From the NCBI RefSeq assembly GCF_030062585.1, contig NZ_CP071935.1:1256627-1320626 (forward strand): a DNA stretch of 64,000 nucleotides, written 5' to 3'. A program made the position numbers and the translations under genes. Shown here one piece after another: positions 15,470 to 24,704 of the stretch (position 1 is its first letter; every line of letters starts with the position of its first letter). Origin of the DNA: Helicobacter pylori (GTDB lineage: Bacteria; Campylobacterota; Campylobacteria; Campylobacterales; Helicobacteraceae). The notes beneath the pieces are model-generated. The model saw only the letters and a list, made by a program, of their open reading frames with translations. It made no database searches and was not told where the DNA came from.

Positions 15470-17341
15470 TTAGATTTTAGCCCCTTCTTTCAGGCTAACT
15501 TCTGGCAAACTCTCCACATACAAACTCTGTGATGGGAAAGCAAAACTCAAATGGTGCTTTTCTACAATCCCCATGATTTTTAGCATCACGTCTTCTTTGA
15601 CTTCTAGCCACTCTTCCCAAACCACTGTTTTAGAAAAGCAATACACTAAAATATTAATAGAGCTGTCCGCAAACTGGTCTAAAAAGACAAACAGATTGTT
15701 TTTATACCCTAAAAAATCGTCAATAGAAACAATATCTTTTTTAAACATGTAGCGGTAATCGCTCGCACTTTGCAAAGCGCTATCGGCTCCATTGGCGATT
15801 TTAGGGTGGTTTTCTAGCATTTCTTTAATGTCTTTCACGCAAAGCTGTAAAGCACTTTGGCTAGAGCTATAGGTTAAGCCTATTTCCATTTTAATACGCC
15901 TTCCTACTTTACGCCGGCTCCAATTCCTGATGGGTTTTCCGGCTAATTCTGAATTAGGCACGGATAAAAGAGCGTTATCAAAAGCCCTGATCGTGGTGCG
16001 CCTTAGCCCCATTTCCACCACCGTTCCCTCCACTTCACCGCACACGATCCAATCCCCTTGAGAAAACGAATTGTCTAACAATAAAATGACCGAAGCAAAA
16101 AAATTCGCCAACACATCTTTAACCGCCAAAGCCACCGCTAACCCCCCAATCCCTAAAGAAGCGATGATGGCTGAAACGTTAAATCCTAGTTGCTTCAAAA
16201 CCCCTAAAAGCGTGACAATGAAGATCAAAAAATACACGACTTTTAAGATCAAGTTGATCACTTCTTTTCTAAAATTGTGCGTGCTTTTGGTAGCCATGTT
16301 GGTAACCAACGCTTCCCCATAGCCTTTAAAAAGCGCTATCACTAACCATGCTAAAAGCATGATATACACCGCGCCCACCCACATAGAAACTTTAGGAGGC
16401 GATGCGTTAGGGTAGTAGAAAATGTCCAAAGCCACATCGCAACTAAATAACGCTAAAAAGACAGAAACCGGCGAAACAATGCTGCTTTGCACATTGACAT
16501 GCATTTTTTTATTGCGCTGCATGATTTCAAAAATACGATCTAACAATAAGGCTAAAAGCCAAGTGATCAACTTCCTTAAACCCAGCAATAAGGCTAAAAT
16601 CATCAAAGCCAGCACGATCTTACTCACTTGCAAGCTATGGGTTGTGAAAGGCAAAACCTTACTGATTTTGTTTAACACAAAATCCATATTCACTTCCATG
16701 ATCAAGTTTTTAGGAAGCACTTCTTTAGGGTGGTTTTTGATGTAACGCAAGACTTCGGTATAAGTGTTCAAACGCAATTCATAATCGCTAAACATCTGCT
16801 CTAATTCATGCATTTTGACATTGCCTAAATTTTTAGGGAAAGTGTAGAGTTTGAATTGCCCTAAACGCAAAAGAAAAGCATCGCTGATACTTTCCACGTC
16901 TTTTTGTTCGCTAAAAATATCAATACTGCTCCTGATTTTATCTATAAAACGATACAAAATTTCATCTATCAACAAAATATCTAAAGACAATCTATCTTTC
17001 ATGAAAGTGTAGAAATCATCGCCCTTAATGCTTTTAGACAAACGCTTTTTGATTTTTTCCTGCTCTTTTAAATTTTGATTGATATCAATCCCGATCTTAT
17101 CCCTTTCATTCAACACTTTAGAAGTCAAACTTTTAATCAAGTCATTCTTTTGGGTGTTATACAGAGAGATTTCAGCACTTCTTTCAGGGTTTTTTTTGTA
17201 AGTTTCAATGACTTGATTGAGCTGGTTGATTTGATTGAAAATCAAAAACAAATCCACCGCATCTGTTTCATGCTCTTCAACCGCTCTCAAAGGATTTAAA
17301 AAGAGCGATAATACCAATACCCACCACAATAATAAACGCAT
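15470..17341 (-). CDS. MscS-family mechanosensitive channel with long periplasmic domain
   Basis: 623 residues from the ATG at 17341; a GTG four codons upstream (17353) is the alternative. Signal peptide-like N-terminus (MRLLLWWVLVLSLFLNPLRA), then about 200 mostly helical residues expected in the periplasm, several membrane helices from about 240 to 400, and the MscS core: pore helix SAIIASLGIGGLAVALAVKD with the Gly/Ala-packing pattern, followed by the beta domain (QGDWIVCGEVEGTVVEMGLR) and cytoplasmic C-terminus. It should open on membrane tension during osmotic downshock. Larger than E. coli MscS (286) and closer to YbiO/YnaI-type members. Recalled as HP0415. Confidence 0.93.
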   Translation of the reverse strand: MRLLLWWVLVLSLFLNPLRAVEEHETDAVDLFLIFNQINQLNQVIETYKKNPERSAEISLYNTQKNDLIKSLTSKVLNERDKIGIDINQNLKEQEKIKKRLSKSIKGDDFYTFMKDRLSLDILLIDEILYRFIDKIRSSIDIFSEQKDVESISDAFLLRLGQFKLYTFPKNLGNVKMHELEQMFSDYELRLNTYTEVLRYIKNHPKEVLPKNLIMEVNMDFVLNKISKVLPFTTHSLQVSKIVLALMILALLLGLRKLITWLLALLLDRIFEIMQRNKKMHVNVQSSIVSPVSVFLALFSCDVALDIFYYPNASPPKVSMWVGAVYIMLLAWLVIALFKGYGEALVTNMATKSTHNFRKEVINLILKVVYFLIFIVTLLGVLKQLGFNVSAIIASLGIGGLAVALAVKDVLANFFASVILLLDNSFSQGDWIVCGEVEGTVVEMGLRRTTIRAFDNALLSVPNSELAGKPIRNWSRRKVGRRIKMEIGLTYSSSQSALQLCVKDIKEMLENHPKIANGADSALQSASDYRYMFKKDIVSIDDFLGYKNNLFVFLDQFADSSINILVYCFSKTVVWEEWLEVKEDVMLKIMGIVEKHHLSFAFPSQSLYVESLPEVSLKEGAKI

Positions 17342-17353
17342 GCAAAACCCCAC

Positions 17354-17805
17354 TCAAACAAGATAAAATCTTTCTCACAATTTCTAGCGATTATACCAAA
17401 AATTAGAAACGCTTCGCCCCATAAAGTTACCCATGCAATTTGAAAACGCTTTTTATTTAGCCCTAAAAAGCGGGCTTTATCCCAATTGTGAGCCTCTTTT
17501 CAGATCGCTATATTACTTGATGCGATGCTTGGAGTATTTTTACATTTTACAATTAAAGCAGAGCCTTAATTTTTAACAAATCTTGCTTTATTTAATATTT
17601 TTAATATTTTTATAGTAGGATTTCGCATAGGCCGTAGTCAAAAAGCTTTCCCTGTTCGGTGCGATAAAGTCACGGATAATGTGCATGTCTTTTATTCTTA
17701 CATGTTTCACTTTTTATGTTTTTCGCTTTTATTGAATGTTTTCATATAAGATCTATGTTTTAGAGATTTCCAACCCTACCACTTGTCATTGGGCTATTTT
17801 GATGA
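17354..17805. other. Gene-poor stretch with small-ORF remnants
   Basis: About 450 bp between the MscS gene and the tRNA cluster with no full-length gene. On plus it contains the 47-codon ORF listed separately. On minus a 25-codon ORF (17610-17687) begins MHIIRDFIAPNRE but has no ribosome site. From memory, strain 26695 carries insertion-sequence and small hypothetical genes here (HP0411-HP0414); no transposase or inverted terminal repeat is visible in this window. Confidence 0.5.
17433..17576 (+). CDS. Possible 47-residue protein or gene remnant
   Basis: Begins MQFENAFYLALKSGLY and has protein-like composition (Leu, Tyr and Phe rich, two Cys) with ordinary H. pylori codon use. No good ribosome site precedes the ATG. 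It could be the surviving N-terminal piece of a lost gene or an amphipathic small protein. I do not recognise a family. Confidence 0.35.
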   Translation: MQFENAFYLALKSGLYPNCEPLFRSLYYLMRCLEYFYILQLKQSLNF

Positions 17806-17904
17806 TCAATCTTTAGAAGAAAAAACCATAAAGATGTAGTATCCTATACCTATAAGAAAAACAAGAATTAAGAAAATGAGTAATCCCCACTCTAAAGAAT
17901 CCAT
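17806..17904 (-). CDS. Small single-pass membrane protein, 32 residues
   Basis: ATG at 17904 with AGAGGAG about 6 nt upstream, one of the better ribosome sites in the window. The product is an acidic short N-terminus (MDSLEW), one hydrophobic helix of about 22 residues rich in Leu, Ile and Phe with a Gly-Ile-Gly-Tyr-Tyr centre, and a short polar tail ending SSKD. It lies 26 bp downstream of the tRNA-Arg(UCU) 3' end on the same strand, so it is probably read from the tRNA promoter. Similar size and topology to small cbb3-oxidase or cytochrome assembly peptides, but no diagnostic motif. Function unknown. Confidence 0.6.
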   Translation of the reverse strand: MDSLEWGLLIFLILVFLIGIGYYIFMVFSSKD

Positions 17905-17930
17905 AACTCCTCTTTAAAGAATGTCAAAAG

Positions 17931-18007
17931 TGGTGCGCTTGGCAGGACTCGAACCTGCGACCTACGGCTTAGAAGGCTGTTGCTCTATCCAGCTGAGCTA
18001 CAAGCGC
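17931..18007 (-). tRNA. tRNA-Arg(UCU)
   Basis: 77 nt with encoded CCA. Acceptor GCGCTTG/CAAGCGC is perfect; anticodon loop CTTCTAA gives anticodon TCT. The anticodon stem (ACAGC/GCCGT) has an A-C mismatch at the middle pair (29-41). Last tRNA of the cluster. Confidence 0.97.
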
Positions 18008-18029
18008 ATTGAATGGTATTAATGTTAGG

Positions 18030-18106
18030 TGGTACGCCCGAAGGGAGTCGAACCCCTAACCCCCAGATCCGAAGTCTGGTGCTCTATCCAATTGAGCTAC
18101 GAACGC
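18030..18106 (-). tRNA. tRNA-Arg(UCG)
   Basis: 77 nt with encoded CCA. Anticodon stem CCAGA/TCTGG and loop CTTCGGA give anticodon TCG. The acceptor stem contains several G-T pairs (GCGTTCG with CGGGCGT). 22 bp separate it from tRNA-Arg(UCU). Confidence 0.97.
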
Positions 18107-18165
18107 TTACAATTCAAATAAAGGAATGACTAACATAAACTCGGTAAAACGCTTACTTTATGAGA

Positions 18166-18243
18166 TGGGGTGGAAGATGGGAATCGAACCCACGACCCTC
18201 AGGACCACAATCTGATGCTCTAACCGACTGAGCTACTCCCACC
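18166..18243 (-). tRNA. tRNA-His(GUG)
   Basis: 78 nt with encoded CCA and including the extra 5' G (G-1), which faces C73 as expected for tRNA-His. Anticodon loop TTGTGGT gives anticodon GTG. Confidence 0.97.
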
Positions 18244-18309
18244 ATTCAACGAAAGGAAGCGATATTCTACCAAAGAATCTTAAACAGAACAATAAACTAC
18301 GCAAAAAAG

Positions 18310-18387
18310 TGGTCGGGGCGAAAGGATTCGAACCTTCGACCCCTTGGTCCCAAACCAAGTGCGCTAACCAGACTGCGCTACGCCCCG
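18310..18387 (-). tRNA. tRNA-Pro(UGG)
   Basis: 78 nt with encoded CCA. Acceptor CGGGGCG/CGCCCCG is perfect; anticodon stem CTTGG/CCAAG and loop TTTGGGA give anticodon TGG. This tRNA class is a usual substrate of CmoA/CmoB, both encoded in the window. First tRNA of the cluster. Confidence 0.97.
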
Positions 18388-18407
18388 AAATTTCCACATG
18401 AAGCGTT

Positions 18408-18413
18408 ATTATA
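18408..18413 (-). promoter_or_regulatory. -10 box of the tRNA cluster
   Basis: TATAAT on the minus strand about 21 bp upstream of the mature 5' end of tRNA-Pro, placing a start site near 18401. No other comparable box lies within the cluster. Confidence 0.6.
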
Positions 18414-18510
18414 GCTGAATTTTTTGATTTTTGAGCGTAATTTTTCAAAAATGCCACTAAAATCAAAAGTGGCACTCAAAAATGATACTAATCCAACTCC
18501 CCCACCCTTT

Positions 18511-18537
18511 TAAAAAGCTATTTTTTTAAAAACAGCT
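18511..18537 (-). terminator. Terminator after the hpaA paralogue
   Basis: On the minus strand AGCT plus T-run pairs with A-run plus AGCT and is followed by TTTTT. It lies about 35 bp downstream of the hpaA-paralogue stop and separates it from the tRNA promoter. Confidence 0.65.
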
Positions 18538-18571
18538 CTAAAGGATTTTTAAGCCTTTCGTTTCTTAAAAA

Positions 18572-19321
18572 CTACTTTCGTTTTTTCATTTCACTAGAAA
18601 CTTTTTCATAATGTTCCATGTGTTTTTTGCTTAACTCTTTGGTGATATTCACCATCACTTTGTGATAGGCTTGATTCATGATTTTTCTAATGGCTTGGTC
18701 ACGGTCGGTTTCCTTAATCTTATGCACAAAAGTTTTGGGGACAAAACCTCCAGAATTGGTGCGCCGCAATTCCACCCTTTCAATCACAGCCTTAATCTTT
18801 GAAACATCAATACCAAAACTATGGATAATATCTTCACTTTTTGGCTCAACAAAATTCAAGTTCAAATACCCTGAAGACATGTCTATAACTCTTTCTTCGC
18901 TAAGCGCATCGCTCTCTTCTACAATATCTTCTAAGATAGCCACATTCCCATCCATGCGTAAAACAAGCAACGCTTTTTCTTTGATGTCTTGAGGGATTTC
19001 GCTAACATCTTTAAATTGCGAAACGCTATAGCCTTTCCTCTCTAAAAAACTGCTCAATTGGAGGAATAAAGACTTCTCAAACTCTTTTTGATAATTTTCA
19101 GGGATAACTTTATTGGCCTCTATCTTAGGATCAATTAAGACAACTAAATGGTTATTTTTAGGCTCTTGCTTGCCTTTAATAGGATAGTGGAAATGCAACT
19201 CCACGGACTCGCCCGTATTATTGTGCTGTTGCTTTGCAGGCATTCCATCAGCCAAAGCCGTATAAAACGCCCCACTCACTAATAACGATCCTAAAACTAC
19301 CGCTAAACTACCTTTTTTCAT
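18572..19321 (-). CDS. HpaA paralogue (HpaA2-like, putative neuraminyllactose-binding family)
   Basis: 249 residues from the ATG at 19321, which has GAAAGGAAT upstream; a start 11 codons earlier (19354) would put a Lys-rich run before the signal peptide. N-terminus MKKGSLAVVLGSLLVSGAFYTALA looks like a signal peptide cut by signal peptidase I (shown to 24 residues only as MKKGSLAVVL then GAFYTALA). No lipobox Cys is present, unlike HpaA itself, so this paralogue should be secreted or periplasmic rather than a lipoprotein. A VELRRTNSGGF stretch occupies the place of the KRTIQK region of HpaA. Lys-rich C-terminus. Recalled as HP0410. Confidence 0.88.
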   Translation of the reverse strand: MKKGSLAVVLGSLLVSGAFYTALADGMPAKQQHNNTGESVELHFHYPIKGKQEPKNNHLVVLIDPKIEANKVIPENYQKEFEKSLFLQLSSFLERKGYSVSQFKDVSEIPQDIKEKALLVLRMDGNVAILEDIVEESDALSEERVIDMSSGYLNLNFVEPKSEDIIHSFGIDVSKIKAVIERVELRRTNSGGFVPKTFVHKIKETDRDQAIRKIMNQAYHKVMVNITKELSKKHMEHYEKVSSEMKKRK

Positions 19322-19406
19322 TAAATTCCTTTCTTTCTTTTTCTTTAAAATCAATTTCTAATCTTACCCAAAAAATCCCACTTTTTATCTCTATTTTTAC
19401 GGATAA

Positions 19407-20933
19407 TCATTCCCATTCAATCGTTCCTGGTGGTTTAGAGGTAATATCATACACCACCCTATTGATACCGCTCACTTCATTAGTGATACGATTAGAAACC
19501 TTTTCTAAAAAAGAATGCTCCAAAAATGAAAAGCTCGCTGTCATGCCATCGCTCGCATTTACTGCCCTTAAACAAATAGCGTTCTCATAAGTGCGATTAT
19601 CCCCCATAACCCCCACAGAATTGACATTCAACAGCACGCAAAAAGCTTGCCAAACCTTGTCATACAGATCCGCCTTTTTAAGCTCTTCTATAAAAATAAA
19701 ATCCGCTTCTTGCAAGCATCTGATCTTACTCTCGCTGACTTCGCCTAAAATCCTTATCGCAAGCCCAGGCCCTGGAAAGGGGTGGTGCATTAAAAAATCC
19801 TGGCTAATGCCCAATTCCTTACCCAACAAACGGACCTCATCTTTAAACAATTCCCTTAAAGGCTCTATGAGTTTAAAGTCCATCCATTCAGGCAGTCCGC
19901 CCACATTATGGTGGGTTTTGATCACTTTTGAAGGCCCTTTAACGCTCACGGATTCAATCACATCAGGGTATAAAGTGCCTTGGGCTAAAAACTCAATTTT
20001 GCCTTTTAAATGGTGCTTCTTGGCTTCTTTTTCAAACACTTCAATAAAGGTTTCGCCGATGATTTTTCGTTTCAATTCAGGCTCGCTCACGCCCTTTAAT
20101 TTAGACAAAAAGATTTCTTTAGCGTCTATCGTGTTTAAAGGGATTTGCAAGTCTTTAAACATCGCTTGAACTTTTTCTTTTTCATTTTTACGCAACAAGC
20201 CATGATCTACAAAAACAGCGATCAAATTATCCTTAATGGCTCTGTATAATAGCGTAGCGACCACCGTAGAATCCACGCCCCCACTCACCGCGCACAAAAC
20301 CTTAGCGTTAGCAATTTTTTCTTTCAAGCGCGCCATTTCTTTTTGAGCGAAATGCTGCATCCCCCAAGTTTTTTCACAGCCGCAAACCAAAAGGGCAAAA
20401 TTTTCTAAAATCTTACCCCCTTCTTCGCTTTGAATGACTTCTGGGTGGAATTGCAAGCCAAAAATCTTAGCGCTTTCAATCGCGCAATGGGGGGAATTAG
20501 GGCTTTTTGCAAGGGTAGTGAAGCCTTTAGGCAATTCTATGACTTTATCCATATGGCTCATCCACACAAGGCTTTTAATTTTCACGCCTTCAAAAATCAC
20601 AGAATCTTGAATGATCTCTAAAACAGCCTTACCAAATTCTTGCTCGTTCGCGCAAGCCACTACCCCCCCAAAAAAATCCACCAAATACTGCATACCGTAG
20701 CAAATCCCTAAAATCGGCAAATCCAAATCAAAGATTTTTTCACTAGGCTTGTAAGCGTCTTTAGCATACACGCTCGCTGGCCCCCCACTCAAAACCAAAC
20801 CTTTAGGGGCTTTTTTTTGAATGTTTTCTATGCTTTCAAAAAAAGGGACTATTTCTGCATAAATCCCGCTCTCTCTCAATCTTCTAGCAATCAGCTGTGT
20901 GTATTGGCTCCCAAAATCTAATACTAAAATCAT
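19407..20933 (-). CDS. guaA: GMP synthase (glutamine-hydrolysing)
   Basis: 508 residues. The N-terminal class I glutaminase shows [10 protein letters not shown] with the catalytic Cys and LQFHPEV with the catalytic His; the synthase half shows the SGGVDST pyrophosphatase loop and the C-terminal dimerisation domain ending KPPGTIEWE, the usual GuaA terminus. It converts XMP to GMP with ATP and glutamine, the last step of guanine nucleotide synthesis and essential in purine salvage-dependent H. pylori. It follows the small secreted protein gene by 10 bp. Recalled as HP0409. Confidence 0.97.
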   Translation of the reverse strand: MILVLDFGSQYTQLIARRLRESGIYAEIVPFFESIENIQKKAPKGLVLSGGPASVYAKDAYKPSEKIFDLDLPILGICYGMQYLVDFFGGVVACANEQEFGKAVLEIIQDSVIFEGVKIKSLVWMSHMDKVIELPKGFTTLAKSPNSPHCAIESAKIFGLQFHPEVIQSEEGGKILENFALLVCGCEKTWGMQHFAQKEMARLKEKIANAKVLCAVSGGVDSTVVATLLYRAIKDNLIAVFVDHGLLRKNEKEKVQAMFKDLQIPLNTIDAKEIFLSKLKGVSEPELKRKIIGETFIEVFEKEAKKHHLKGKIEFLAQGTLYPDVIESVSVKGPSKVIKTHHNVGGLPEWMDFKLIEPLRELFKDEVRLLGKELGISQDFLMHHPFPGPGLAIRILGEVSESKIRCLQEADFIFIEELKKADLYDKVWQAFCVLLNVNSVGVMGDNRTYENAICLRAVNASDGMTASFSFLEHSFLEKVSNRITNEVSGINRVVYDITSKPPGTIEWE

Positions 20934-20943
20934 CGCTCATTCT

Positions 20944-21432
20944 TTATTTTTGTGGGGTCTGTGTTTTATTGTATTGATTCTTGTAATTCACCCTATAGCT
21001 TTCAGCCAATGCGGGCACTTTTTGCACAAACCAGCGCTCTAATCTTTCTAATTCGTGTCTGTAATTTCCACCTTTTGAGCAATATTGAGAATCAATCAGC
21101 GAAAACGCATAAAGCGTCTTACTTTCTTTAGATTGGAATAAAAACTCTTTATTGAATAGCGCTTTTTTAGGCATATCTCTCATCAAAGCCTCGGGCAATA
21201 AAAAAGCGTCAAAATCACAAAGCACTTTTTTACTCAATTTGTTGCTTTTGGTAATCACAAAAATGATCTCTTTTTTCATGTCTTGTTTAAAAGCTAATGA
21301 AAGCACATTCAAAAAGGGCGGGGTTAAACTTTTATCCACCCTAACCTTAAAAGCTTTGGAGTCCCCTAATAAGACCCCCACAGACAAAACCAACCCCACG
21401 CAACATTTCAAACTCGTTTGAAAAATATTCAT
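20944..21432 (-). CDS. Small exported protein, unrecognised
   Basis: 162 residues. N-terminus has a hydrophobic segment (CCVGLVLSVGVLLGDSKA) with an Ala-x-Ala-like cleavage region, so it is probably exported. Mature part is basic, has single Cys residues near 93 and 137 that could form a disulfide, and a positively charged, Tyr/Asn-rich C-terminus. No family recognised. It sits just upstream of guaA in the same direction, without functional link. Recalled as HP0408. Confidence 0.75.
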   Translation of the reverse strand: MNIFQTSLKCCVGLVLSVGVLLGDSKAFKVRVDKSLTPPFLNVLSLAFKQDMKKEIIFVITKSNKLSKKVLCDFDAFLLPEALMRDMPKKALFNKEFLFQSKESKTLYAFSLIDSQYCSKGGNYRHELERLERWFVQKVPALAESYRVNYKNQYNKTQTPQK

Positions 21433-21593
21433 CTTTTATCCTTAATAAGCGTCAATATTGAAAACAGAAATTAAACGCATTGATTGGGTATTATAATATA
21501 AAAATTGAGAATTACGCTTTAGCTTGGCTAGCGCTCAAGTCTTTAGCTCTCAAGTCTTTCTAAAACACCCTCATGCTAGCATGTTCACTCTTT

Positions 21594-23984
21594 TTAAGCC
21601 CCAATAATGCTTGGTGTTGAAATGGAATGATAGGGCTTGACCAGTTCATACCTTCTAAGTCTTCTGATATTAACTAAGGCGGTATTGGCTGAAATGGCTT
21701 GTGTCATGCTGCTTGTGGAGCGTAAAGAAGTGAGCGTATTCACATGCCCTGCATTGCATCGTGGGTTTCTGACTCTCTCATCTTCTGGGTCATACCACGC
21801 CCCTTTTTGGATACTCAAAACCCCTTGACGGATATTCTTAGTTACAAACGCCCCTGCTAACAACCTCCCCCTAGCGTTAAACACTTCTACAATTTCACCA
21901 TGCCTAATGCCTAATTTATTAGCGTCTAGTTCGTTGATCATTACAGGCTCTCTGCCTTGAATTTTATACACATTTCTAACCCAAGTGTTATCAAGCTGTG
22001 AATTGACACGGTATTTTGGGTGCGGAGAGATTAAATGGAATGGGTAAATCTCAGCCATTTTAGAGCCTAGCCACTCAGCTGGCTCAAACCAAGTAGGATG
22101 CCCTTTAAAATCGGCCAGTTTAAAATCCGCGCATTTTTGAGAAAAAATTTGAATTTTCCCGCTCTCTGTATCCAGCTTATTGTTAATAGGATCTTGCCTG
22201 AATTTCGCATGACGCACAAACTTTCTCGCATTTTCAGGAATTTCAAACTCCACAAAGCCATCCCTCCAAAACTGATCAAACGATTTCAAAGTAGGGCCAT
22301 CGCTTTTTTCATAAAGGCCCTTAATCCATTCCATGTAACTCTTAGATTCAGTAAATCGCTGCTCTGTTTCATTGCCCCCAATGCGCAAGGCAAGTTGCCT
22401 GAAAATCTCATAATCGTCTTTAGATTCATAAACAGGCTCTACCACCTTACGCATGGCATAAACCACATTCTTAGAATAACTCCCTCCAAAAGTAATATCA
22501 TCTCTTTCCATAGTGCTAGTGGAAGCAAAGACAATATCAGCAAATTTCGCTGTAGGCGTCCACCAAGGCTCATGCACGATCACGCAATCTAAGGTCCTTA
22601 AAGTGCGAATCAGCTCGTTTGTATCAGCTTCATGCCCTAACAAATCCGTCCCGCAATTGTAGATCATTTTGATTTTAGGTAATTTGAGTTTTTTACCCAT
22701 AAAATCAATTTCTTTATCCGGATTTAAAATTGCTTCAGAAATTCTAGATGCTGGAATAACGCTTTTTACAGAATTATGCCCTTGTGAAATCATCGGAACA
22801 ATTCTTGCCCCTGAGCTTGCTTGAGCGTTTCCTCCATAATGCATAGAAAAGCCAAAGCCCCCACCAGATAAGCCCACTTGACCAATCATGCTGGCTAAAA
22901 CAATTAACGCCCAATCAGGTTGCTCGCCATACTGAGCTCTTTGCATGGCCCAATTACCCGCTAAAAAAGTGCGTTTAGAAACAAACAAATCCGCTAATTC
23001 TTTGATTTTTTCTGCGCTCACTCCAGTGATTTGAGACGCCCACTCCAAAGTCTTAGGCGCATTATCGCTCTCTCCTAGCAAATAGGGTAAGAACTTATCA
23101 AAGCCATCAGTGTATTTAGCGATAAACGCTTTATCGTATTGATTGCTCGTATAAAGATAATGCATCATGCCTAGCATTAACGCTACATCAGTATTAGGGC
23201 GAATGGGTATCCATTCAGCGCTAAAGGCTTGAGCGGTTTCGGTATAAATGGGATCGATACTAATGAATTTGATACCAGCTCTTTTATACTTAGGGTAGTA
23301 GCCATCATTGACATGGTTTGGCACAAAATAATCAATGCGGTTGCACTTGAACAAATCCGCCCCCCACATGACATACACCTTACAATTTTTAATCATCTCT
23401 TCATGCGTGGTTTGTTGCGAATAAACTTCCATATCCCCTACAATCATAGGGTTTATTCTTGCGGCCGCGCCATTACTATATTCCCCATCAGTGCCAATAG
23501 CCCCCCCTAAAGTCGTGTTAAAAAAACGCCATGTTAAATGATGGCAACGATGCAAGCTGCCCGCATGCCCCCAACCACCATAACTGGCATTATAAATGTT
23601 TTCTTTAGGGATTTCTTTAAGCTTTTTAGCCGCTAAATCCAACGCCACATCCCAACTCACGCGCACAAACTCTTCTCTCCCGCGCAATTCTTTGTGGTTT
23701 TTTTTGTTTTCTAAGAAACTCTTGCGCACGCAAGGATACTTCACCCTACTATCTGAATACACCCTATCAACCATCGCTTTTAACATCATGGTAGGGTTAT
23801 AATCGCTCTTTTGAGGGACAATATCTTTAATCACTCCATTTTGAACCTTTGCGATAAAGGGGCCAAAATGCGTTGCATGCGGAATGGATTCTACTTTTTC
23901 AAAAACACCAACAGCTTTTAAACAATTAACGCTCGCTAGCGCGATTGGGATTTTTGTTAGGATACTTCTGCGTGAAATAGACAT
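21594..23984 (-). CDS. bisC: Tat-exported molybdopterin oxidoreductase (BisC/TorZ-like)
   Basis: 796 residues. Twin-arginine signal SISRRSILTKIPIALAS directs folded export, so the enzyme is periplasmic. The DMSO/TMAO reductase family signature is visible: YGGWGHAGSLHRCHHLTWRF split around residue 135, then DGEYSNGAA where the Ser is the expected Mo ligand. No N-terminal Cys cluster for a 4Fe-4S centre is present, as in TorA/BisC. Candidate substrates are S- or N-oxides such as biotin or methionine sulfoxide; the sequence cannot decide. Annotated as biotin sulfoxide reductase (HP0407) from memory, and one of few molybdoenzymes of this species. No dedicated cytochrome partner gene is adjacent. 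Confidence 0.92.
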   Translation of the reverse strand: MSISRRSILTKIPIALASVNCLKAVGVFEKVESIPHATHFGPFIAKVQNGVIKDIVPQKSDYNPTMMLKAMVDRVYSDSRVKYPCVRKSFLENKKNHKELRGREEFVRVSWDVALDLAAKKLKEIPKENIYNASYGGWGHAGSLHRCHHLTWRFFNTTLGGAIGTDGEYSNGAAARINPMIVGDMEVYSQQTTHEEMIKNCKVYVMWGADLFKCNRIDYFVPNHVNDGYYPKYKRAGIKFISIDPIYTETAQAFSAEWIPIRPNTDVALMLGMMHYLYTSNQYDKAFIAKYTDGFDKFLPYLLGESDNAPKTLEWASQITGVSAEKIKELADLFVSKRTFLAGNWAMQRAQYGEQPDWALIVLASMIGQVGLSGGGFGFSMHYGGNAQASSGARIVPMISQGHNSVKSVIPASRISEAILNPDKEIDFMGKKLKLPKIKMIYNCGTDLLGHEADTNELIRTLRTLDCVIVHEPWWTPTAKFADIVFASTSTMERDDITFGGSYSKNVVYAMRKVVEPVYESKDDYEIFRQLALRIGGNETEQRFTESKSYMEWIKGLYEKSDGPTLKSFDQFWRDGFVEFEIPENARKFVRHAKFRQDPINNKLDTESGKIQIFSQKCADFKLADFKGHPTWFEPAEWLGSKMAEIYPFHLISPHPKYRVNSQLDNTWVRNVYKIQGREPVMINELDANKLGIRHGEIVEVFNARGRLLAGAFVTKNIRQGVLSIQKGAWYDPEDERVRNPRCNAGHVNTLTSLRSTSSMTQAISANTALVNIRRLRRYELVKPYHSISTPSIIGA

Positions 23985-24088
23985 GGTTCTCCTTCAAGCT
24001 TGCATTCTGTTAAAATACCCCAAATTCTAACATATATTCACATAAATTACCGCTAATAAGCCCTCAAAGCCCGGGTGTTAATTTAAAA

Positions 24089-24679
24089 CTACTTTTTATT
24101 CACGCTGCTCATGTCAGCGACTTTCCCCCACATCAAGCGGTATTTCCTCTTCATAAATTCAATTTCTTCTCTCGCTTGATTGAGTTCGTCTCGCAAAAGA
24201 TCAATGGTTTTTTTATCTTCTTCATAGACTTCTTGCATAGAGATTAAAGCGTCTTTTAAAAACATGTTTTCATTTTTAAAGGCTGAAATCGTTTCGTCTT
24301 TAGCGCTAATGACTTTATCATGCAAATTCAAAATCGTGTTAATGGTCTTTTCCACAAACACAGGCTCTAAAGAACGCCCGTTCATATCCATAGAAATCAA
24401 ATTATTTTCTACCTTTTTGATTAGAGCGTTTGTCCCGCTACTCGCATCAATTAAAAGCTTGTTGTGGCTTATTTTACTTTTAATCTTACCAAGATTCACT
24501 AATTCCAAAATCCTTTCTTTAGGAAGCCCTGAAAGGCGGCTAAACTCTTCTAATTCAAGCCATGCTAAAGCGCTCAAATCTTCTAAAACCACCGGCTCTT
24601 TAGACTCTTTTTCTTTATCCTCTACTTCTTGCTCATTTTGTTGTGTCGCTTGCGCTTTATTCAAATCTAAAATATCCAA
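24089..24679 (-). CDS. DUF3972-type coiled-coil protein
   Basis: 196 residues. A charged N-terminal region, a helix-turn-helix-like segment (EEFSRLSGLPKERILELVNLGKIKSK in two halves: a MerR-like winged pattern), then a long heptad helix from about 110 to 180 rich in Glu, Lys and Leu. The arrangement (DNA-binding-like head plus coiled coil) is typical of the epsilonproteobacterial DUF3972 family, of unknown function. Reads into the NifS-like gene's 5' side direction: it follows that gene by about 25 bp. Recalled as HP0406. Confidence 0.75.
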   Translation of the reverse strand: MDILDLNKAQATQQNEQEVEDKEKESKEPVVLEDLSALAWLELEEFSRLSGLPKERILELVNLGKIKSKISHNKLLIDASSGTNALIKKVENNLISMDMNGRSLEPVFVEKTINTILNLHDKVISAKDETISAFKNENMFLKDALISMQEVYEEDKKTIDLLRDELNQAREEIEFMKRKYRLMWGKVADMSSVNKK

Positions 24680-24704
24680 ATTTTTCCTTAAAAATAGTTT
24701 TAGC

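Noticed and set aside
17610..17687. 25-codon minus-strand ORF as a gene
   Set aside because: No ribosome site and too short to judge; kept only as part of the relic stretch.
19591..20169. 192-codon ORF opposite guaA
   Set aside because: Antisense to conserved GuaA sequence; no ribosome site or family.
22098..22592. 164-codon ORF opposite the molybdoenzyme gene
   Set aside because: Antisense shadow with no start signals.
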